Assembly: GCF_004571025.1 (NCBI RefSeq)
Contig: NZ_SPQT01000010.1
Location: forward strand, 124,001 to 188,000
Direction of reading: 5' to 3'
DNA length: 64,000 bases
From: Bradyrhizobium niftali
GTDB lineage: Bacteria; Pseudomonadota; Alphaproteobacteria; Rhizobiales; Xanthobacteraceae
Shown: positions 55,878 to 64,000 of the stretch, in pieces
Layout of the letters: every line of letters starts with the position of its first letter
Position numbering within the stretch: the stretch's first letter is position 1
The notes under the pieces: generated by a model
The model's input: only the letters and a program-made list of their open reading frames with translations
Told to the model about the DNA's origin: nothing
Databases searched by the model: none
Made by a program: the position numbers and the translations under genes

Positions 55878-56558
55878 ATGTCTCTTATGGCTTCCAGCGA
55901 ACCAAGCCCCCAACATACCTTCGATTCCGCCGAAATGGGCGCCATCGCCCATCTCTACCGCGGCGAGGTCTATCGCTCGACGATCTGGCGAACGCGGCTC
56001 GACAACACGACCAATTGGTCGATCGTCACGATGGGCATCGCGCTATCGACGACCTTTTCGAGCCCGGAGGCTTCGCCTCTGCCACTCGTACTCGTCGGAC
56101 TGCTCCTTGCCGTGTTCCTCGGGATGGAGGCGCGGCGTTATCGCTATTTCAATGTCTGGCGTGCCCGGGCTCGTTGGCTGGAGAAGAATTTCTATGCGCC
56201 AATTTTCACCGGTGAAGCGCACGACGACAGCTGGAAGGCTATCCTGGCGCGCGACTACACTGCACCCCGCCACCACATTTCGTTTGTCCGCGCCGCAGGA
56301 CGGCGGTTGCGTCGCAACTACGTCTGGATTCTCGCCATCCAGGCGACCGCCTATTACGGCAAGATTGCCATCCATCCGACGCCTGCAGCGACCTTGACGG
56401 AACTTATCGATCGCGCCGCCGTCGGACCGATTCCCGGCTGGGTCGTTCTGATCGTGGGCTTTGCCTACAATTTCGGGTGGCTGGCGTTTGCACTCGGCAC
56501 GATGTGGCTCGACCAACGTGAGCACGGGACCAAGGGCGACCAAGTGGCGATGGGCTGA
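55878..56558 (+). CDS. DUF2270-type integral membrane protein
   Basis: 226 residues. GAIAHLYRGEVYRSTIWRTR and LDNTTNWSIVTMGIALSTTF, then LPLVLVGLLLAVFLGMEARR (a membrane hairpin), KNFYAPIFTGEAHDDSWKAI, and a C-terminal segment GWVVLIVGFAYNFGWLAFAL. Resembles the predicted membrane family DUF2270; role unknown. Leader GGGAGTCCC before the ATG. Codon use is slightly less GC-biased than its neighbours. No link to the aromatic pathway can be argued beyond position. Confidence 0.75.
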   Translation: MSLMASSEPSPQHTFDSAEMGAIAHLYRGEVYRSTIWRTRLDNTTNWSIVTMGIALSTTFSSPEASPLPLVLVGLLLAVFLGMEARRYRYFNVWRARARWLEKNFYAPIFTGEAHDDSWKAILARDYTAPRHHISFVRAAGRRLRRNYVWILAIQATAYYGKIAIHPTPAATLTELIDRAAVGPIPGWVVLIVGFAYNFGWLAFALGTMWLDQREHGTKGDQVAMG

Positions 56559-56652
56559 CGACAGCGAGCGGTTACCCGTTCCCGGGGAGGCGAGGCGAGC
56601 GTAGCTGCCCCGCCGCCTAGGAGGGCTCCCCTCCTTGACTCCTCCCAAATTC

Positions 56653-56667
56653 GTTATACAACATAAC
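56653..56667. promoter_or_regulatory. Candidate MarR operator upstream of the crotonase operon (motif M, site 4)
   Basis: GTTAT-ACAAC-ATAAC, perfect 5-bp dyad, 20 bases before the crotonase ATG at 56687 and so likely overlapping the promoter or start site. Core TTATACAACATAA matches the pobA-side site in 10 of 13 bases. Confidence 0.6.
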
Positions 56668-56686
56668 TATTCTGATAAGGACGCAA

Positions 56687-57496
56687 ATGACACAGGGAAA
56701 CGCCGAGACCGCTGACGCGGGCGCCTCCGGGCTTTTGAGGATCGAGCGGGCGGACCGGGTTCTGACCGTGGGTCTGAACCGGCCGGCCAAGCGCAATGCG
56801 CTGAACGACGGCATCATCCTGGAAATCGGCGAGTGCTTTGCGTCCCTGCCCGAGGACATCGGCGCGGTCGTCATCCACGGCATCGGCGATCATTTCTCCT
56901 CCGGCCTCGACCTGTCCGAACTCCAGGATCATGACGCGACCGGCGGGCTGCTGCATTCGCAGATGTGGCACCGGGTATTCGACCGCATCCAGTACAGCCG
57001 CGTGCCGGTCATTGCGGCGCTGAAGGGCGCCGTGATCGGCGGCGGGCTGGAGCTCGCCTGCGCCGCCCATATCCGCGTCGCCGAGCCCTCGACCTATTTC
57101 GCGCTGCCGGAGGGGCAGCGCGGCATCTTCGTCGGCGGCGGCGGCTCGGTGCGGCTGCCGCGGTTGATCGGCGTTGCCAGGATGATGGACATGATGCTGA
57201 CCGGCCGCGTCTATAGCGCGACCGAAGGCGCCTCCTACGGCTTTGCGCAATATGTGACGGAGGCCGGCAACGGGCTCGGCAAGGCGCTGGAGCTTGCAAC
57301 CAAGGTCGCCTCCAACGCGCCGCTGACGAACTTCGCCGTGCTCCAGGCGCTACCGATGATCGCGGAGGCCAATCCGCAGGCCGGCCTGTTGATGGAATCG
57401 CTAATGGCGACGGTGGCGCAGAGCGACAAAGAGGCAAAACGCAGGATCCGCGAATTCCTCGAACACAAGACCGCCAAGGTGAAGCCAAAGTCATGA
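56687..57496 (+). CDS. Enoyl-CoA hydratase-like crotonase of the hydroxycinnamate operon
   Basis: 269 residues. Oxyanion segment GIGDHFSSGLDLSELQDHDA, then both acids: Glu122 in GGGLELACAA and Glu142 in ALPEGQRGIF, 20 residues apart as in true hydratases. Probably hydrates the side-chain double bond of p-coumaroyl- or feruloyl-CoA (and may or may not then cleave it). First gene of a tight operon with ligase (ATGA overlap), SDR and thioesterase. AAGGA lies before the ATG. Contrast with the crotonase at 10084, which lacks both acids. Confidence 0.9.
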   Translation: MTQGNAETADAGASGLLRIERADRVLTVGLNRPAKRNALNDGIILEIGECFASLPEDIGAVVIHGIGDHFSSGLDLSELQDHDATGGLLHSQMWHRVFDRIQYSRVPVIAALKGAVIGGGLELACAAHIRVAEPSTYFALPEGQRGIFVGGGGSVRLPRLIGVARMMDMMLTGRVYSATEGASYGFAQYVTEAGNGLGKALELATKVASNAPLTNFAVLQALPMIAEANPQAGLLMESLMATVAQSDKEAKRRIREFLEHKTAKVKPKS

Positions 57497-59376
57497 GTGC
57501 ACAGCCGTCCTCTTCCAGCACGGAGCGCGGCGCAAGCACTTTCCCGCTGCGACCCATTTCGTTCGGCGATCCCGTCGTCAACATCGAACGGCGCGAGGAC
57601 GGGACGATCTACCTGCGGCCAAAGCAGCCGCTCGGCGACTATCCCGTCCGCATCACCGACCGCCTGCATCATTGGGCGGCGACGACGCCGGACCGCGTCT
57701 TCATGGCGGAGCGCGAAGGCGGCCGCGGCTGGCGCAAGATCACCTATGCCGAGCTGCTCACCGCGAGCCGGCACATCGCCTCCGGGCTGATCCAGCGCGG
57801 CCTGTCGGCGGAGCGGCCGGTGGTCATCCTCTCCGGCAATTCGATCGACCATGCGCTATTGGCTTTCGGCGCGTTCTATGCCGGCGTTCCGTTCTGCCCG
57901 GTGTCGCCGGCCTATTCGCTGGTGTCGAAGGATTACGGCAAGCTGTCCTATCTGATGAAGCTCTTGACGCCCGGCCTCGTCTTCGCCGAGGACGCCGACA
58001 AGTTCGCGGATGCGCTCGCCGCCAATGTTTCGCTCGGCACCGAGATCGCCGCGTCCTGGGGCACCGTGCCGGGCCGCGACGTCACCCTGCTCGCCGACCT
58101 CATGGCGACGCCGATCCGCGGCGATCTCGACCAGGTCCACGGCAAGATCGGCCCCGACACGATCGCGAAATTCCTGCTGACGTCGGGCTCTACCGGCAAT
58201 CCCAAGGCCGTCATCAACACCCAGCGCATGATCTGCGCCAACCAGGTGATGCTGCGCGAGACGCTCGCCTTCCTCAAGGACGAGCCGCCCGTCATCATCG
58301 ACTGGCTGCCCTGGAACCACACCTTCGGCGGCAACCACAATATCGGGCTGACGCTCTACAATGGCGGCTCGATGTATCTGGACGCCGGCAAGCCGATGCC
58401 GGGCGGCATCGAGGAGACGGTGCGCAATCTCCAGGAGATTTCGCCGACCGTCTATTTCAACGTGCCCAAGGGCTACGAGTCCCTGCTGCCATACCTGCGC
58501 GACGACCAGGGCCTGCGCGCAAAATTCTTCGACCGGCTGCATGCGATGTTCTTTTCGGGCGCGGCGCTGTCGCCGTTCGTCTGGAACAGCCTCGACGAGC
58601 TCGCGGTGAAGGAAAAAGGCTATCGCGTGCCGATGCTGACCGGCCTTGGAGCCACCGAGACCGCGCCGTTCTTCATGTCGGTCAATCCGCGCACCAGCCG
58701 CTCCGGCCATGTCGGGTTGCCGGTCTCAGGCAATGACGCCAAGCTGGTGCCGAACAACGGCAAGCTCGAGGTCCGCGCCAAGGGGCCGAACGTGATGCCC
58801 GGCTACTGGCGCCAGGCGGACATCACCGCAAAATCCTTCGACGAGGAAGGATTTTACATGATGGGCGATGCGCTCAAGCCCGCCGATCCCGATGATCTCA
58901 ACGCCGGCTTCGATTTCGACGGCCGCGTCAGCGAGGATTTCAAGCTCGGCAGCGGCACCTGGGTCAGCGTCGGCCCCTTGCGCGCGCGCTTCGTCGCGGC
59001 CTGCGCACCGCTGGTGCGCGACGTCGTCATTGCCGGCATCAACCGCGACGAGGTCTCCGCGCTGGTCGTGCTCGACCTCGACGGCTGCCGGCTGATCAAC
59101 CCGACGCTGCCGGCCGACGATCTCGTCGTCGCGACGCGCGACCGGCTGGTGCGCGAGGCCTTTCGCGAGCGCCTGACCCGTTTCCTCGGCTCGGCCACCG
59201 GCTCCTCGACTCGGATCACGCGCGCGATCCTGATGGACACGCCGCTCTCGATCGACAAGGGCGAGGTCACCGACAAGGGCTCGATCAACCAGCGCGCGGT
59301 GCTGGAGCATCGCGGCGCCCTAATCGAGGAGCTCTATGCTGCCAATCCGTCGGACCGTGTGATATCGGTCGGCTAA
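57493..59376 (+). CDS. Feruloyl/p-coumaroyl-CoA synthetase
   Basis: 627 residues. [23 protein letters not shown] motif [80 protein letters not shown], and terminal [19 protein letters not shown]: feruloyl-CoA synthase type. Activates a hydroxycinnamic acid with ATP and CoA. Clearly paralogous to the ligase at 8169. Start overlaps the crotonase stop (ATGA), implying coupled translation. Equivalent to CouB of R. palustris by role, though I cannot confirm orthology. Confidence 0.9.
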   Translation: MSAQPSSSSTERGASTFPLRPISFGDPVVNIERREDGTIYLRPKQPLGDYPVRITDRLHHWAATTPDRVFMAEREGGRGWRKITYAELLTASRHIASGLIQRGLSAERPVVILSGNSIDHALLAFGAFYAGVPFCPVSPAYSLVSKDYGKLSYLMKLLTPGLVFAEDADKFADALAANVSLGTEIAASWGTVPGRDVTLLADLMATPIRGDLDQVHGKIGPDTIAKFLLTSGSTGNPKAVINTQRMICANQVMLRETLAFLKDEPPVIIDWLPWNHTFGGNHNIGLTLYNGGSMYLDAGKPMPGGIEETVRNLQEISPTVYFNVPKGYESLLPYLRDDQGLRAKFFDRLHAMFFSGAALSPFVWNSLDELAVKEKGYRVPMLTGLGATETAPFFMSVNPRTSRSGHVGLPVSGNDAKLVPNNGKLEVRAKGPNVMPGYWRQADITAKSFDEEGFYMMGDALKPADPDDLNAGFDFDGRVSEDFKLGSGTWVSVGPLRARFVAACAPLVRDVVIAGINRDEVSALVVLDLDGCRLINPTLPADDLVVATRDRLVREAFRERLTRFLGSATGSSTRITRAILMDTPLSIDKGEVTDKGSINQRAVLEHRGALIEELYAANPSDRVISVG

Positions 59377-59401
59377 GAAACCATCGCTACAGGAGAACGC
59401 C

Positions 59402-60163
59402 ATGTTGTTGAAGGATCAGGCAGCCATCGTTACCGGCGGCGCATCGGGGCTGGGCGCGGCGACCGCGCGAAAACTGGCGGCGCAGGGCGCCAAGGTCGCG
59501 GTGTTCGACCTCAATGCCAAGCTCGCAGAAACCGTTGCCGCCGAGATCAAGGGCGTGGCCGTAACTTGCGACGTCTCCGATGCCGCCTCCGCTGAGGCTG
59601 CGATCGCGCAGGCGACCAAGGCCCACGGCCCTGCGCGCGTGCTGGTCAATTGCGCCGGCATCGGCGTTGCCAAGCGCGTGGTGGGCCGCGACGGCCCGAT
59701 GGCGCTCGCCGATTTCGACAAGGTGATCAAGGTCAATTTGATCGGCACCTTCAACATGCTGCGCCTCGCCGCAACCGAGATGTCCAAGCTCGAGCCGCAG
59801 GCGACCGGCGAGCGCGGCGTCATCATCAACACCGCCTCCGTCGCCGCCTATGACGGCCAGATCGGGCAGTCGGCCTATTCGGCCTCAAAGGGCGGCATCG
59901 TCGGCATGACGCTGCCGATCGCGCGCGAGCTCGCACAGTTCGGCGTCCGCGTGCTGACGATCGCCCCCGGCCTGTTCCTCACCCCGCTGCTCGCCAACCT
60001 GCCGCAGGAAGCCCAGGATTCGCTCGCGGCCGCGATCCCCTTCCCGCGCCGGCTCGGCAACGCCGACGAGTTCGCCGCGCTCGCGCTGCACATGGTCGAG
60101 AATTCGTACCTGAACGGCGAAGTGGTGCGCCTCGACGGCTCGCTGCGCATGGCGCCGAAGTAA
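59402..60163 (+). CDS. SDR-family 3-hydroxyacyl-CoA dehydrogenase
   Basis: 253 residues. [20 protein letters not shown] (NAD site), [40 protein letters not shown] with the catalytic Tyr and Lys (YSASKGG), and [17 protein letters not shown]. Would oxidise the 3-hydroxy-CoA from the crotonase to a 3-keto-CoA, pointing to a beta-oxidative (not aldolase) shortening of the side chain. Paralogue of the SDR at 11087. Leader CAGGAGA before the ATG. A thiolase is not in this operon. Confidence 0.92.
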   Translation: MLLKDQAAIVTGGASGLGAATARKLAAQGAKVAVFDLNAKLAETVAAEIKGVAVTCDVSDAASAEAAIAQATKAHGPARVLVNCAGIGVAKRVVGRDGPMALADFDKVIKVNLIGTFNMLRLAATEMSKLEPQATGERGVIINTASVAAYDGQIGQSAYSASKGGIVGMTLPIARELAQFGVRVLTIAPGLFLTPLLANLPQEAQDSLAAAIPFPRRLGNADEFAALALHMVENSYLNGEVVRLDGSLRMAPK

Positions 60164-60172
60164 GGCCGCTCC

Positions 60173-60592
60173 ATGTTCGTGAACCGGCGCGACGTACAGA
60201 TCCAGTGGGGCGATTGCGACCCCGCCAACATCGTCTACTACCCGCGCTATTTCGCGATGTTCGACGATTCGACCTCGACCCTGTTCGAGGTCGCCGGCTT
60301 CTCGAAACAGGACCTGGTCCACAAATACGGCCTGGTCGGTATCCCCATGGTCGACACGCGGGCCAAATTCTACATCCCCTCGACCTATGGCGACTGGATC
60401 ACCATCGAGACGAAGATCGAAAGCATCAAGCGCTCGAGCTTCGAGGTGAAGCACAACGTCTACAAGGCCGCCGATCTCGCCATCGAGGCATTCGAGACCC
60501 GCGTCCTGGTCGGCCGCGACCCGGCCAATCCGGAGAAGCTGAAATCGGCACCGTTTCCGGCGGAAATGGTGACGAAGTTCACGGGGAGCTAA
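60173..60592 (+). CDS. 4-Hydroxybenzoyl-CoA thioesterase-like protein
   Basis: 139 residues, hotdog fold. QIQWGDCDPANIVYYPRYFA carries the catalytic Asp (Asp16) of the Pseudomonas-type 4-hydroxybenzoyl-CoA thioesterase, and IETKIESIKRSSFEVKHNV follows the family pattern. It should release 4-hydroxybenzoate (or vanillate) from its CoA ester. That product is the substrate of PobA, which links this operon with the pobA/TRAP segment. Nine bases after the SDR. Confidence 0.9.
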   Translation: MFVNRRDVQIQWGDCDPANIVYYPRYFAMFDDSTSTLFEVAGFSKQDLVHKYGLVGIPMVDTRAKFYIPSTYGDWITIETKIESIKRSSFEVKHNVYKAADLAIEAFETRVLVGRDPANPEKLKSAPFPAEMVTKFTGS

Positions 60593-60673
60593 ATCGCCGC
60601 ATCACCAAAAGAGGGGGCTGAATTACCCCCCGATTTCTGCTTTCAAAGACACACGTCAAGGGAGAAATAATAG

Positions 60674-61825
60674 ATGAAACGCTTTTACCTGACCGCCGCC
60701 ATCGCCGCGGCGACGCTTGCCCTGCCGGCCCTGCCCGTACTGGCGCAGACCAGCGAAATCACCATCGGCATCACCACCACCACGACCGGCCCGGGCGCCG
60801 CCCTCGGCATTCCCGAGCGCAACGCGCTGGAATTCGTGCCGAAGGAGATCGGCGGCGTGCCGCTGAAGGTGATCGTGCTCGACGACGGCGGCGATCCCAC
60901 CACCGCAACCACCAATGCCCGCCGCTTCGTGACGGAATCCAAGGCCGACATCATCATGGGCTCGGCACTGACGCCCCCGACCATCGCGGTCTCCAACGTC
61001 GCCAATGAAGCCGGCATCCCGCATTTCGGTCTCGCGCCGTTTCCGATCACGCCGGAACGCATGAAGTGGTCGGTGGCGATGCCGCAGCCGATCCCGATCG
61101 TGGGCAAGGTGCTGTACGATCACATGAAGTCGAAGGGTGTGAAGACCCTCGGCTATATCGGCTACTCCGATTCCTACGGCGACCTCTGGTTCAACGACCT
61201 GAAGGCGCAGGCCGTGCCGATGGGCATGACCATCGCGGACGAGGAGCGCTTCGCCCGTCCCGATACGTCGGTGACCGGACAGGTGCTCAAGCTCGTCGCC
61301 GCCAATCCCGACGCGATCCTGGTCGGCGCCTCCGGCACCGCAGCCGCGCTGCCGCAGACCGAGCTGCGCGAGCGCGGCTATCAGGGCCTGATCTACCAGA
61401 CGCATGGCGCGGCCAGCATGGACTTCATCCGCATCGCCGGCAAAGCGGCCGAAGGCGTGCTGATGGCCTCGGGCCCCGTGATGGATCCCGAGGACCAGCC
61501 GGACGAAGCCGCAACCAAGAAGCCGGGCCTTGCGCTCAACTCGGCCTATGAGGCCAAGTACGGCCCGAACAGCCGCAGCCAGTTCGCCGGTCACTCCTAC
61601 GATGCGTTCGAGATCCTCAAGCGCGTCATTCCGACGGCGCTGAAAACCGCAAAACCCGGCACGCCGGAATTCCGCGAAGCCATCCGCCAGGCGCTGCTGT
61701 CGGAGAAGGAGCTGGCGGCGAGCCAGGGCGTCTACAACTTCACCGAAAAGGACCGCTACGGCCTCGACGAGCGCTCGCGCATCCTGCTCACCGTGAAGAA
61801 CGGCAAGTACACGCTGGTGAAGTAA
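60674..61825 (+). CDS. ABC transporter substrate-binding protein, aromatic-acid type
   Basis: 383 residues. Signal peptide MKRFYLTAAIAAATLALPAL, cleaved after PVLA before QTSEI. Type I binding fold: ITIGITTTTTGPGAALGIPE, GIPHFGLAPFPITPERMKWS, LGYIGYSDSYGDLWFNDLKA. Resembles R. palustris CouP-like proteins that bind p-coumarate and related phenylpropenoates. It has no permease next to it, and the liv operon at 44540 has no binding protein, so the two are probable partners. GGGAGAAATAATAG precedes the ATG. A strong terminator follows. Confidence 0.9.
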   Translation: MKRFYLTAAIAAATLALPALPVLAQTSEITIGITTTTTGPGAALGIPERNALEFVPKEIGGVPLKVIVLDDGGDPTTATTNARRFVTESKADIIMGSALTPPTIAVSNVANEAGIPHFGLAPFPITPERMKWSVAMPQPIPIVGKVLYDHMKSKGVKTLGYIGYSDSYGDLWFNDLKAQAVPMGMTIADEERFARPDTSVTGQVLKLVAANPDAILVGASGTAAALPQTELRERGYQGLIYQTHGAASMDFIRIAGKAAEGVLMASGPVMDPEDQPDEAATKKPGLALNSAYEAKYGPNSRSQFAGHSYDAFEILKRVIPTALKTAKPGTPEFREAIRQALLSEKELAASQGVYNFTEKDRYGLDERSRILLTVKNGKYTLVK

Positions 61826-61850
61826 GCGCGGCGAGGGTTTTAAGACGGCG

Positions 61851-61885
61851 AGAGCCGGCCCAACGGGCCGGCTCTTTTCTTTTTC
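61851..61885 (+). terminator. Rho-independent terminator of the hydroxycinnamate operon
   Basis: AGAGCCGGCCC, AAC loop, GGGCCGGCTCT, then TTTCTTTTTC. Eleven-bp perfect stem and a clear T-run, 26 bases after the stop codon. Confidence 0.9.
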
Positions 61886-61925
61886 GTTCCAGACTCTCGG
61901 GTCGTCATGGCCGGTCTTGTGAGCG

Positions 61926-62654
61926 CTAGGCCGCCTGCCGCAGCGGCGTCCAGGCGAACTCCGGATAGTAATCGTCCATCATGCGGTCGACATAGGCGGT
62001 GAGGTTCGGGAAGCCCTCGGCCCGCTGCCGCAAGCCGGATTCGAAGAACGGCGTCAGCATTCCGGCGAGCATACCAAAGGCGGTGGCATCGACACCGCAG
62101 GGCTTGTTGCCCATCAGATAGGCCTTGTCGCCGAGCTGCACCGAAAGCGCGAACAGCGAGCGCACGGCGAGATCGACGTCGTCGTCGGGCGCGTGACGGC
62201 CAAGGCCGGAAAGCAGATAGTTCTCGGCGACACGGAATTGCGCATCCTCGCGCAATTTTTCGCGATTGTGTTCGGGCGCCCCGTCGAAGAAATGCGACGG
62301 GCCCTTGGCGAAGTTGACCGGATCGACCCAGCGCGCGCCGACCACCGCCCAATAGAGGTGATGCTCGATCATGCGCTCGAACGCCCAGGCCTGCGCGCGC
62401 TCGGCCAGTGACAGGCCGGCGTCGAAATCGAAGCCGTAGCGGCGCTCGATATGGGCGCGGATGAAGGTGGAATCGGCCACCGCCTCGCCGCCGTCGTCGA
62501 TGAACGGCAGCTGCCCCTTGGGGGAGGCGGGCGGCATCGCGCGCTCCTTCCGGTAGGGCAGTCCCGCCATCTTGAGCTGCACCTCCGTCTTGGTGACGAA
62601 GGGGCTGATTTCCGGCAGGCCGAAGCCGGTGCCAAAGCCGTAAAGCGTGATCAT
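61926..62654 (-). CDS. Glutathione S-transferase-like protein
   Basis: 242 residues. Thioredoxin-like N-terminal domain (MITLYGFGTGFGLPEISPFV, LPFIDDGGEAVADSTFIRAH with the glutathione-binding D/E-S pair) and a helical C-terminal domain (FERMIEHHLYWAVVGARWVD, LMGNKPCGVDATAFGMLAGM). Close in style to metaxin/Fax-type GSTs. Reaction unknown; detoxification or an accessory role is possible. ATG 62654 has GGAG seven bases upstream. Convergent with the binding protein gene. Confidence 0.88.
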   Translation of the reverse strand: MITLYGFGTGFGLPEISPFVTKTEVQLKMAGLPYRKERAMPPASPKGQLPFIDDGGEAVADSTFIRAHIERRYGFDFDAGLSLAERAQAWAFERMIEHHLYWAVVGARWVDPVNFAKGPSHFFDGAPEHNREKLREDAQFRVAENYLLSGLGRHAPDDDVDLAVRSLFALSVQLGDKAYLMGNKPCGVDATAFGMLAGMLTPFFESGLRQRAEGFPNLTAYVDRMMDDYYPEFAWTPLRQAA

Positions 62655-62689
62655 GCGAGCTCTCCTGAACCTGCGAAAGTCGACGGAAC

Positions 62690-62953
62690 CTAATGACGGG
62701 CTGCTGCCACCATGGTGGCAGCAGCCGTGATATCTTCTGCGAAACGGGCCCCTCGCCAGGCGCGGCCCATGACGTGGCGGACCAGCGCGTCCGCAGCCTG
62801 GATCAGCGAGCGTGTCACCATGGTCGCGAACGCAACGCGGAGGTCGACGACGGTGAGATCGAAAAACATGAGCCGGCTGAAGGCCAAAGCGTGCAGCACG
62901 GCCTGCGCCCGCCACAGCGGACCGGCCGGGCCGAAATGGGTTGGGACGATCAT
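62690..62953 (-). CDS. Small protein of unknown function, divergent from a WYL regulator
   Basis: 87 residues: MIVPTHFGPAGPLWRAQAVL, then ALAFSRLMFFDLTVVDLRVA, ending AAATMVAAARH. Moderately hydrophobic, no clear domain. ATG 62953 has AGAGGA about seven bases upstream; a TTG six bases earlier is less likely. It ends 36 bases before the GST-like gene and probably shares its transcript. A regulator gene and an operator lie just upstream, so it looks regulated and real. The last codons form a 28-bp perfect palindrome. Confidence 0.65.
   Translation of the reverse strand: MIVPTHFGPAGPLWRAQAVLHALAFSRLMFFDLTVVDLRVAFATMVTRSLIQAADALVRHVMGRAWRGARFAEDITAAATMVAAARH
62699..62726. repeat. 28-bp perfect palindrome overlapping a gene end
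   Basis: GGCTGCTGCCACCA and its exact reverse complement TGGTGGCAGCAGCC with no loop bases between. It covers the last codons of the 87-residue protein and could attenuate transcription into the GST-like gene. No T-run follows on the minus strand. Confidence 0.6.
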
Positions 62954-63000
62954 GGACAAATCCTCTTCAGTCGATGTGTTGTCCCGGTATAGAACCCCCC

Positions 63001-63022
63001 TGCTGCCAACATCCTGTCAGCA
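63001..63022. promoter_or_regulatory. Candidate WYL-regulator operator
   Basis: TGCTGCCA, six bases, TGTCAGCA: 7 of 8 pairs match. Lies between the small-protein gene and the WYL regulator, beside a minus-strand TATACC (62991-62986). TGCTGNCA/TGNCAGCA dyads are a recurrent site for YafY-type repressors as far as I recall. Confidence 0.6.
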
Positions 63023-63077
63023 TCCACGCGCCGGATTTTGAGCGGGCTGCGGTCAGGAACTTGGAAAGAGAATTGTC

Positions 63078-63776
63078 ATGAGACGCGCCGACCGGCTGTT
63101 TCAGATCATCCAGGTGCTGAGGCGCACGCGTAAGCCGCTGACGGCGGATGCGATCGCGGCCGAGCTCGAGACCTCGAAGCGCACCATCTATCGCGACATC
63201 GCGACGCTGATCGGCCAGCGCGTGCCGATCCGCGGCGAGGCCGGCATGGGCTACATCCTGGAAAAGGGTTTTGACCTGCCGCCCCTCATGCTGACACCCG
63301 ACGAGATCGAGGCGGCGGTGCTGGGTGCGCAATGGGTCGCGGGCCATGCCGATTCCACACTGGCGCGCGCGGCCGAAGATCTGATGGCCAAGATCGCCGA
63401 CACCGTGCCCGAGCGCCTGCGCCCGTTCGTGCTGGAGCCCGCGAGCCGCGCGCGGCCGAGCTGGAACAGGGAGCCGGACCGCCTCGACATGGCGCGCACG
63501 CGCACCCAGATCCACGAAGGCAAGAAGATCATGCTGCGCTATCGCGACGAGCAGGGCCGCCCCAGCGAGCGCATGATCTGGCCGATCTCGGTCGGTTATC
63601 TCGAAGCCGTGCGCCTGCTCGCGGCTTGGTGCGAGCTGCGCAGCGACTTCCGCAGCTTTCGCACCGACCGCGTCGTGGACGCGACCTATCTCGACGAGAG
63701 ATATCCGGAGCGGCGCGACGTGCTGCGCGCAAAATGGCGGCAGAGCCTGGTCTGGGGCCCGCCAAAGGACACATGA
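63078..63776 (+). CDS. YafY-like HTH and WYL-domain regulator
   Basis: 232 residues. N-terminal HTH_11 winged helix (RADRLFQIIQVLRRTRKPLT, IAAELETSKRTIYRDIATLI) and a WYL-type ligand domain (about 135-200: IHEGKKIMLRYRDEQGRPSE, MIWPISVGYLEAVRLLAAWC; W-P-I-S in place of a strict W-Y-L). Regulators of this type usually control a divergent gene, here the 87-residue protein and probably the GST-like gene. GAAAGAGA precedes the ATG. Overlaps the next gene by four bases (ATGA). Confidence 0.9.
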   Translation: MRRADRLFQIIQVLRRTRKPLTADAIAAELETSKRTIYRDIATLIGQRVPIRGEAGMGYILEKGFDLPPLMLTPDEIEAAVLGAQWVAGHADSTLARAAEDLMAKIADTVPERLRPFVLEPASRARPSWNREPDRLDMARTRTQIHEGKKIMLRYRDEQGRPSERMIWPISVGYLEAVRLLAAWCELRSDFRSFRTDRVVDATYLDERYPERRDVLRAKWRQSLVWGPPKDT

Positions 63777-64000
63777 CGACGATGGACGAGACATCCCCCA
63801 TCGACCTGTCGAGCTGCTGCCAGAGCTGCGGTGCCTGCTGCGGCTATTCGGAGAACTGGCCGCGCTTCTCGATCGAGAGCGACGAGGAGCTTGCGGCGAT
63901 CCCGGAGGCGCTCGTCAATGCGCGGCAGTCCGGCATGCGCTGCGAAGGCGACCGCTGCTCGGCGTTGCGTGGGGAGATCGGGAAAGAGACCGCCTGCGGC
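63773..64000 (+). CDS. YkgJ-type cysteine-cluster protein, cut by window edge
   Basis: 76 codons are visible and open to the right edge. Begins MTTMDETSPIDLSSCCQSCG then ACCGYSENW: the C-C-x2-C-x2-CC cluster is typical of the YkgJ (UPF0153) family of putative zinc- or iron-chelating proteins; further Cys residues (RCEGDRC-like, MRCEGDRCSAL) follow. The start overlaps the regulator's stop (ATGA), suggesting co-translation; a second ATG three codons on is also possible. Function unknown. Confidence 0.78.
   Translation, partial: MTTMDETSPIDLSSCCQSCGACCGYSENWPRFSIESDEELAAIPEALVNARQSGMRCEGDRCSALRGEIGKETACG

Noticed and set aside
55878-56558. Horizontal acquisition of the DUF2270 gene
   Set aside because: Codon use seems slightly less GC-rich than neighbours, but I cannot compute it and there are no mobile-element borders.

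Overview
The window reads as chromosomal DNA of a Bradyrhizobium-type alphaproteobacterium (Rhodopseudomonas is the nearest alternative). The evidence is uniformly high GC, the phyR/nepR/ecfG general stress module, a pimeloyl-CoA operon in the Rhodopseudomonas palustris gene order, several branched-chain-type ABC transporters, and many palindromic intergenic repeats. I see no tRNA, rRNA, CRISPR array, insertion sequence, phage gene or integrase. It looks like ordinary core/catabolic chromosome specialised in aromatic, dicarboxylic and fatty acid-type substrates.

Layout. 0-4 kb: the start of an exported hypothetical protein, a SnoaL-like protein, the general stress switch (phyR divergent from nepR-ecfG) and a nitroreductase. 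4-15.6 kb: a CoA-dependent degradation module on the minus strand (TetR, SDR, crotonase, feruloyl-CoA-synthase-like ligase, three acyl-CoA dehydrogenases) with a divergent thiolase and a further acyl-CoA ligase. It probably handles a phenylpropanoid or similar side-chain acid. 15.7-21 kb: Ogt-type DNA repair protein, two tandem alpha/beta hydrolases, an AhpD-like protein divergent from an ECF41-type sigma factor with a striking symmetrical promoter pair, and an exported M20 peptidase. 21-25.5 kb: FCD-type GntR regulator, PhyH dioxygenase, SAF-domain NAD(P) oxidoreductase and an orphan TRAP binding protein, possibly an uncharacterised catabolic unit.

25.7-42.1 kb: pimFABCD (dicarboxyl-CoA beta-oxidation), its divergent IclR regulator, and a livGFHM-type ABC transporter followed by three paralogous binding proteins. 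I read this as a dicarboxylate uptake and degradation block. 42.3-43.6 kb: a glycerate 2-kinase.

43.8-61.9 kb: what looks like a hydroxycinnamate (p-coumarate/ferulate) regulon. It holds a MarR regulator, livH, a livM-livG fusion and livF without a binding protein, pobA, a TRAP transporter (dctPQM), then crotonase, feruloyl/coumaroyl-CoA ligase, SDR, 4-hydroxybenzoyl-CoA-type thioesterase and the missing ABC binding protein. A 13-bp motif (TTATA, three bases, then YATAA or GATAA) recurs in front of the marR/liv, pobA/dctP and crotonase operons, which ties them together. The inferred route is: hydroxycinnamate, CoA ester, side-chain shortening, 4-hydroxybenzoyl-CoA, 4-hydroxybenzoate, then PobA to protocatechuate. 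Interleaved are a PNPOx-like flavin protein with a LysR regulator, a PaaI-like thioesterase, and DUF3237 and DUF2270 proteins. 61.9-64 kb: a GST-like protein, a small unknown protein divergent from a WYL regulator, and the start of a YkgJ-type cysteine-cluster protein.

Many genes start with GTG or TTG, chosen here from ribosome-binding-site spacing. Functions of substrate-specific genes are inferred from family and context, not demonstrated.
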